DNA from: Nitrospirota bacterium | Lineage (GTDB): Bacteria > Nitrospirota > Thermodesulfovibrionia > Thermodesulfovibrionales > JdFR-85 | Length of the DNA stretch: 5,742 bases | Reading direction: 5' to 3' | NCBI GenBank assembly: GCA_015485235.1 | Contig: WFTX01000206.1 | Location: 1 to 5,742, forward strand | Shown here: positions 4,967-5,742 of the stretch, piece by piece | Layout: every line of letters starts with the position of its first letter | Numbering within the stretch: position 1 is the stretch's first letter | Program-made: the position numbers and the translations under genes | Notes under the pieces: generated by a model | What the model was told of the DNA's origin: nothing | Seen by the model: only the letters and a program-made list of their open reading frames with translations | Database searches by the model: none

Positions 4967-5584
4967 ATGGACGGTGTGACGAGACTCTTCATCATCCGGC
5001 ATGGTCATACAGTAAACGGTGATGAGATGCGCTACAAGGGACATACCGATGTGCCCCTTTCTGACAGGGGGCGGATGCAGGCGGAAAGGCTCGGCAGATG
5101 GCTTGCCGGACAGGGTGAGAAGCCCCAAGTCTTTCTCTCCTCCGATCTCTCAAGGGCAGTGGAGACGGCATCCATTATAGGGGACATAATGGGTGTGGTG
5201 CCTGAGATTGAGCCTGATCTCAGGGAGAGGAGTTTTGGAAAATGGGAGGGAATGAGCTTTGAAGAGATTGCCTCTGCCTGGCCCGAAGAGTTCGAGCGCT
5301 GGAAGGCCGATCCTCTCAATTACTCACCACCGGAGGGGGAGAGCACAGTATCCGTCAGAGAAAGGGTTTCAGGGCTGTTAGAGAGAAGGATGGCTGAATT
5401 CAGAGGGAGGGATGTATTCATAGTCTCCCATGGAGGAGTAAACAGGGTGCTTCTGGCCGGGTTCATGGGTCTGTCGCTCGGGCATATCTTCAGGATAGAG
5501 CAGGATTACTGCTGCCTTAACATAGTGAAGGTATTCCCCGACGGGTTCAGCCTTGTCTCACTCCTTAACGGTCATCCCTCCTGA
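4967..5584 (+). CDS. Histidine phosphatase family protein (phosphoglycerate mutase / CobC-like)
   Basis: A 205-residue phosphatase with the branch-1 histidine phosphatase core. It has RHG at Arg11-His12 (IIRHGHT, phospho-accepting His12), Arg63 in DLSRAVETA, acid Glu87 in LRERSFGKWEG, and second catalytic His155 in IVSHGGVNRVLL. GHTDVPLSDRG and PPEGES are also family hallmarks. This form is shared by alpha-ribazole phosphatase (CobC, final steps of cobalamin assembly), cofactor-dependent phosphoglycerate mutase-like enzymes and broad phosphatases. No cobalamin gene is adjacent, so I do not assign cobC. It starts immediately after the isochorismatase stop, with AAGGAGA 9 nt upstream inside that gene, which indicates translational coupling. 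There is no signal peptide. A 6-bp hairpin and then the repeat module follow the stop. Confidence 0.92.
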   Translation: MDGVTRLFIIRHGHTVNGDEMRYKGHTDVPLSDRGRMQAERLGRWLAGQGEKPQVFLSSDLSRAVETASIIGDIMGVVPEIEPDLRERSFGKWEGMSFEEIASAWPEEFERWKADPLNYSPPEGESTVSVRERVSGLLERRMAEFRGRDVFIVSHGGVNRVLLAGFMGLSLGHIFRIEQDYCCLNIVKVFPDGFSLVSLLNGHPS

Positions 5585-5589
5585 AGTAT

Positions 5590-5604
5590 CCTTCCAGAGG
5601 AAGG
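5590..5604 (+). terminator. Weak hairpin after the histidine phosphatase
   Basis: CCTTCC-AGA-GGAAGG, 5 nt after the stop. It lacks a T-run, so it is at best a weak or factor-assisted end of the operon. Confidence 0.3.
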
Positions 5605-5617
5605 CTGGGGCCTGATT

Positions 5618-5716
5618 GAATGAAGAACCCTGCGGTAAGACCACAGGGTATCTTCGATATGCTCGTTACGAGTCCGTACCGGATAAGGAAGTTTTATCTT
5701 TTTACATTCGCTCGCT
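5618..5716. repeat. Hairpin repeat module, copy 2
   Basis: Same module as 2327-2402 in the same orientation. Its main hairpin is degraded: CCACAGGGTATCTTC at 5641-5655 pairs imperfectly with GAAGAACCCTGCGG at 5622-5635. It keeps 22 nt (5662-5683) absent from copy 1, which form two tiny palindromes (CTCGT/ACGAG and TCCG/CGGA). It ends in TAAGGAAGTTTTAT and ATTCGCTCGCT. Beyond it, CCCGT/ACGGG at 5720-5738 may begin another structure cut by the window edge. Confidence 0.65.
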
Positions 5717-5742
5717 AACCCCGTGGCCACGATACGGGCAAG

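Noticed and set aside
1..5742. CRISPR array, tRNA or rRNA genes
   Set aside because: No regularly spaced direct repeats, no cloverleaf with a CCA-type acceptor, and no rRNA-like sequence seen on either strand.

Overview
The window carries six ordinary bacterial protein genes on both strands. The spaces between them are almost entirely filled with inverted-repeat (palindromic) elements. The organism looks like a moderately GC-rich environmental bacterium with frequent AGG arginine codons, strong AAAGGAGG ribosome sites and repeat-rich intergenic DNA. A Nitrospirota- or Desulfobacterota-type genome is my guess from protein style; no sequence marker proves it.

Layout, left to right. Positions 13-294 hold palindromic element copy A. 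On the minus strand is a two-gene unit: a MetE/UROD-like protein (2012-1008) overlapping thymidylate kinase tmk (1011-355) by 4 nt. Then come a second palindromic element (2079-2216), unassigned DNA, and a hairpin module (2327-2402) that recurs at the right end (5618-5716). On the plus strand follow a small HEAT-repeat protein (2444-2851), a highly folded 200-bp inverted-repeat element starting 1 nt after its stop (2853-3052), another palindromic element (3069-3227), a creatininase-family hydrolase (3302-4012), and element copy B (4067-4351). B is a diverged copy of A in opposite orientation. Last is a tight two-gene operon of an isochorismatase-family hydrolase (4412-4966) and a histidine phosphatase (4967-5584).

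The genes do not form one obvious pathway. tmk supplies dTDP. The MetE-like protein may be a methyltransferase. The creatininase, isochorismatase and histidine-phosphatase proteins are small hydrolases of unknown substrate. No defence system, CRISPR array, tRNA, rRNA or intact transposase is visible.

The unusual content is the intergenic DNA: at least four unrelated families of long imperfect palindromes in under 6 kb. In A and B the outermost bases of the arms differ between copies but stay complementary within each copy. Both copies also lie about 55-60 nt past a gene's stop codon in the same orientation relative to that gene. This suggests a miniature inverted-repeat element that works, or is maintained, as a folded DNA or RNA structure.
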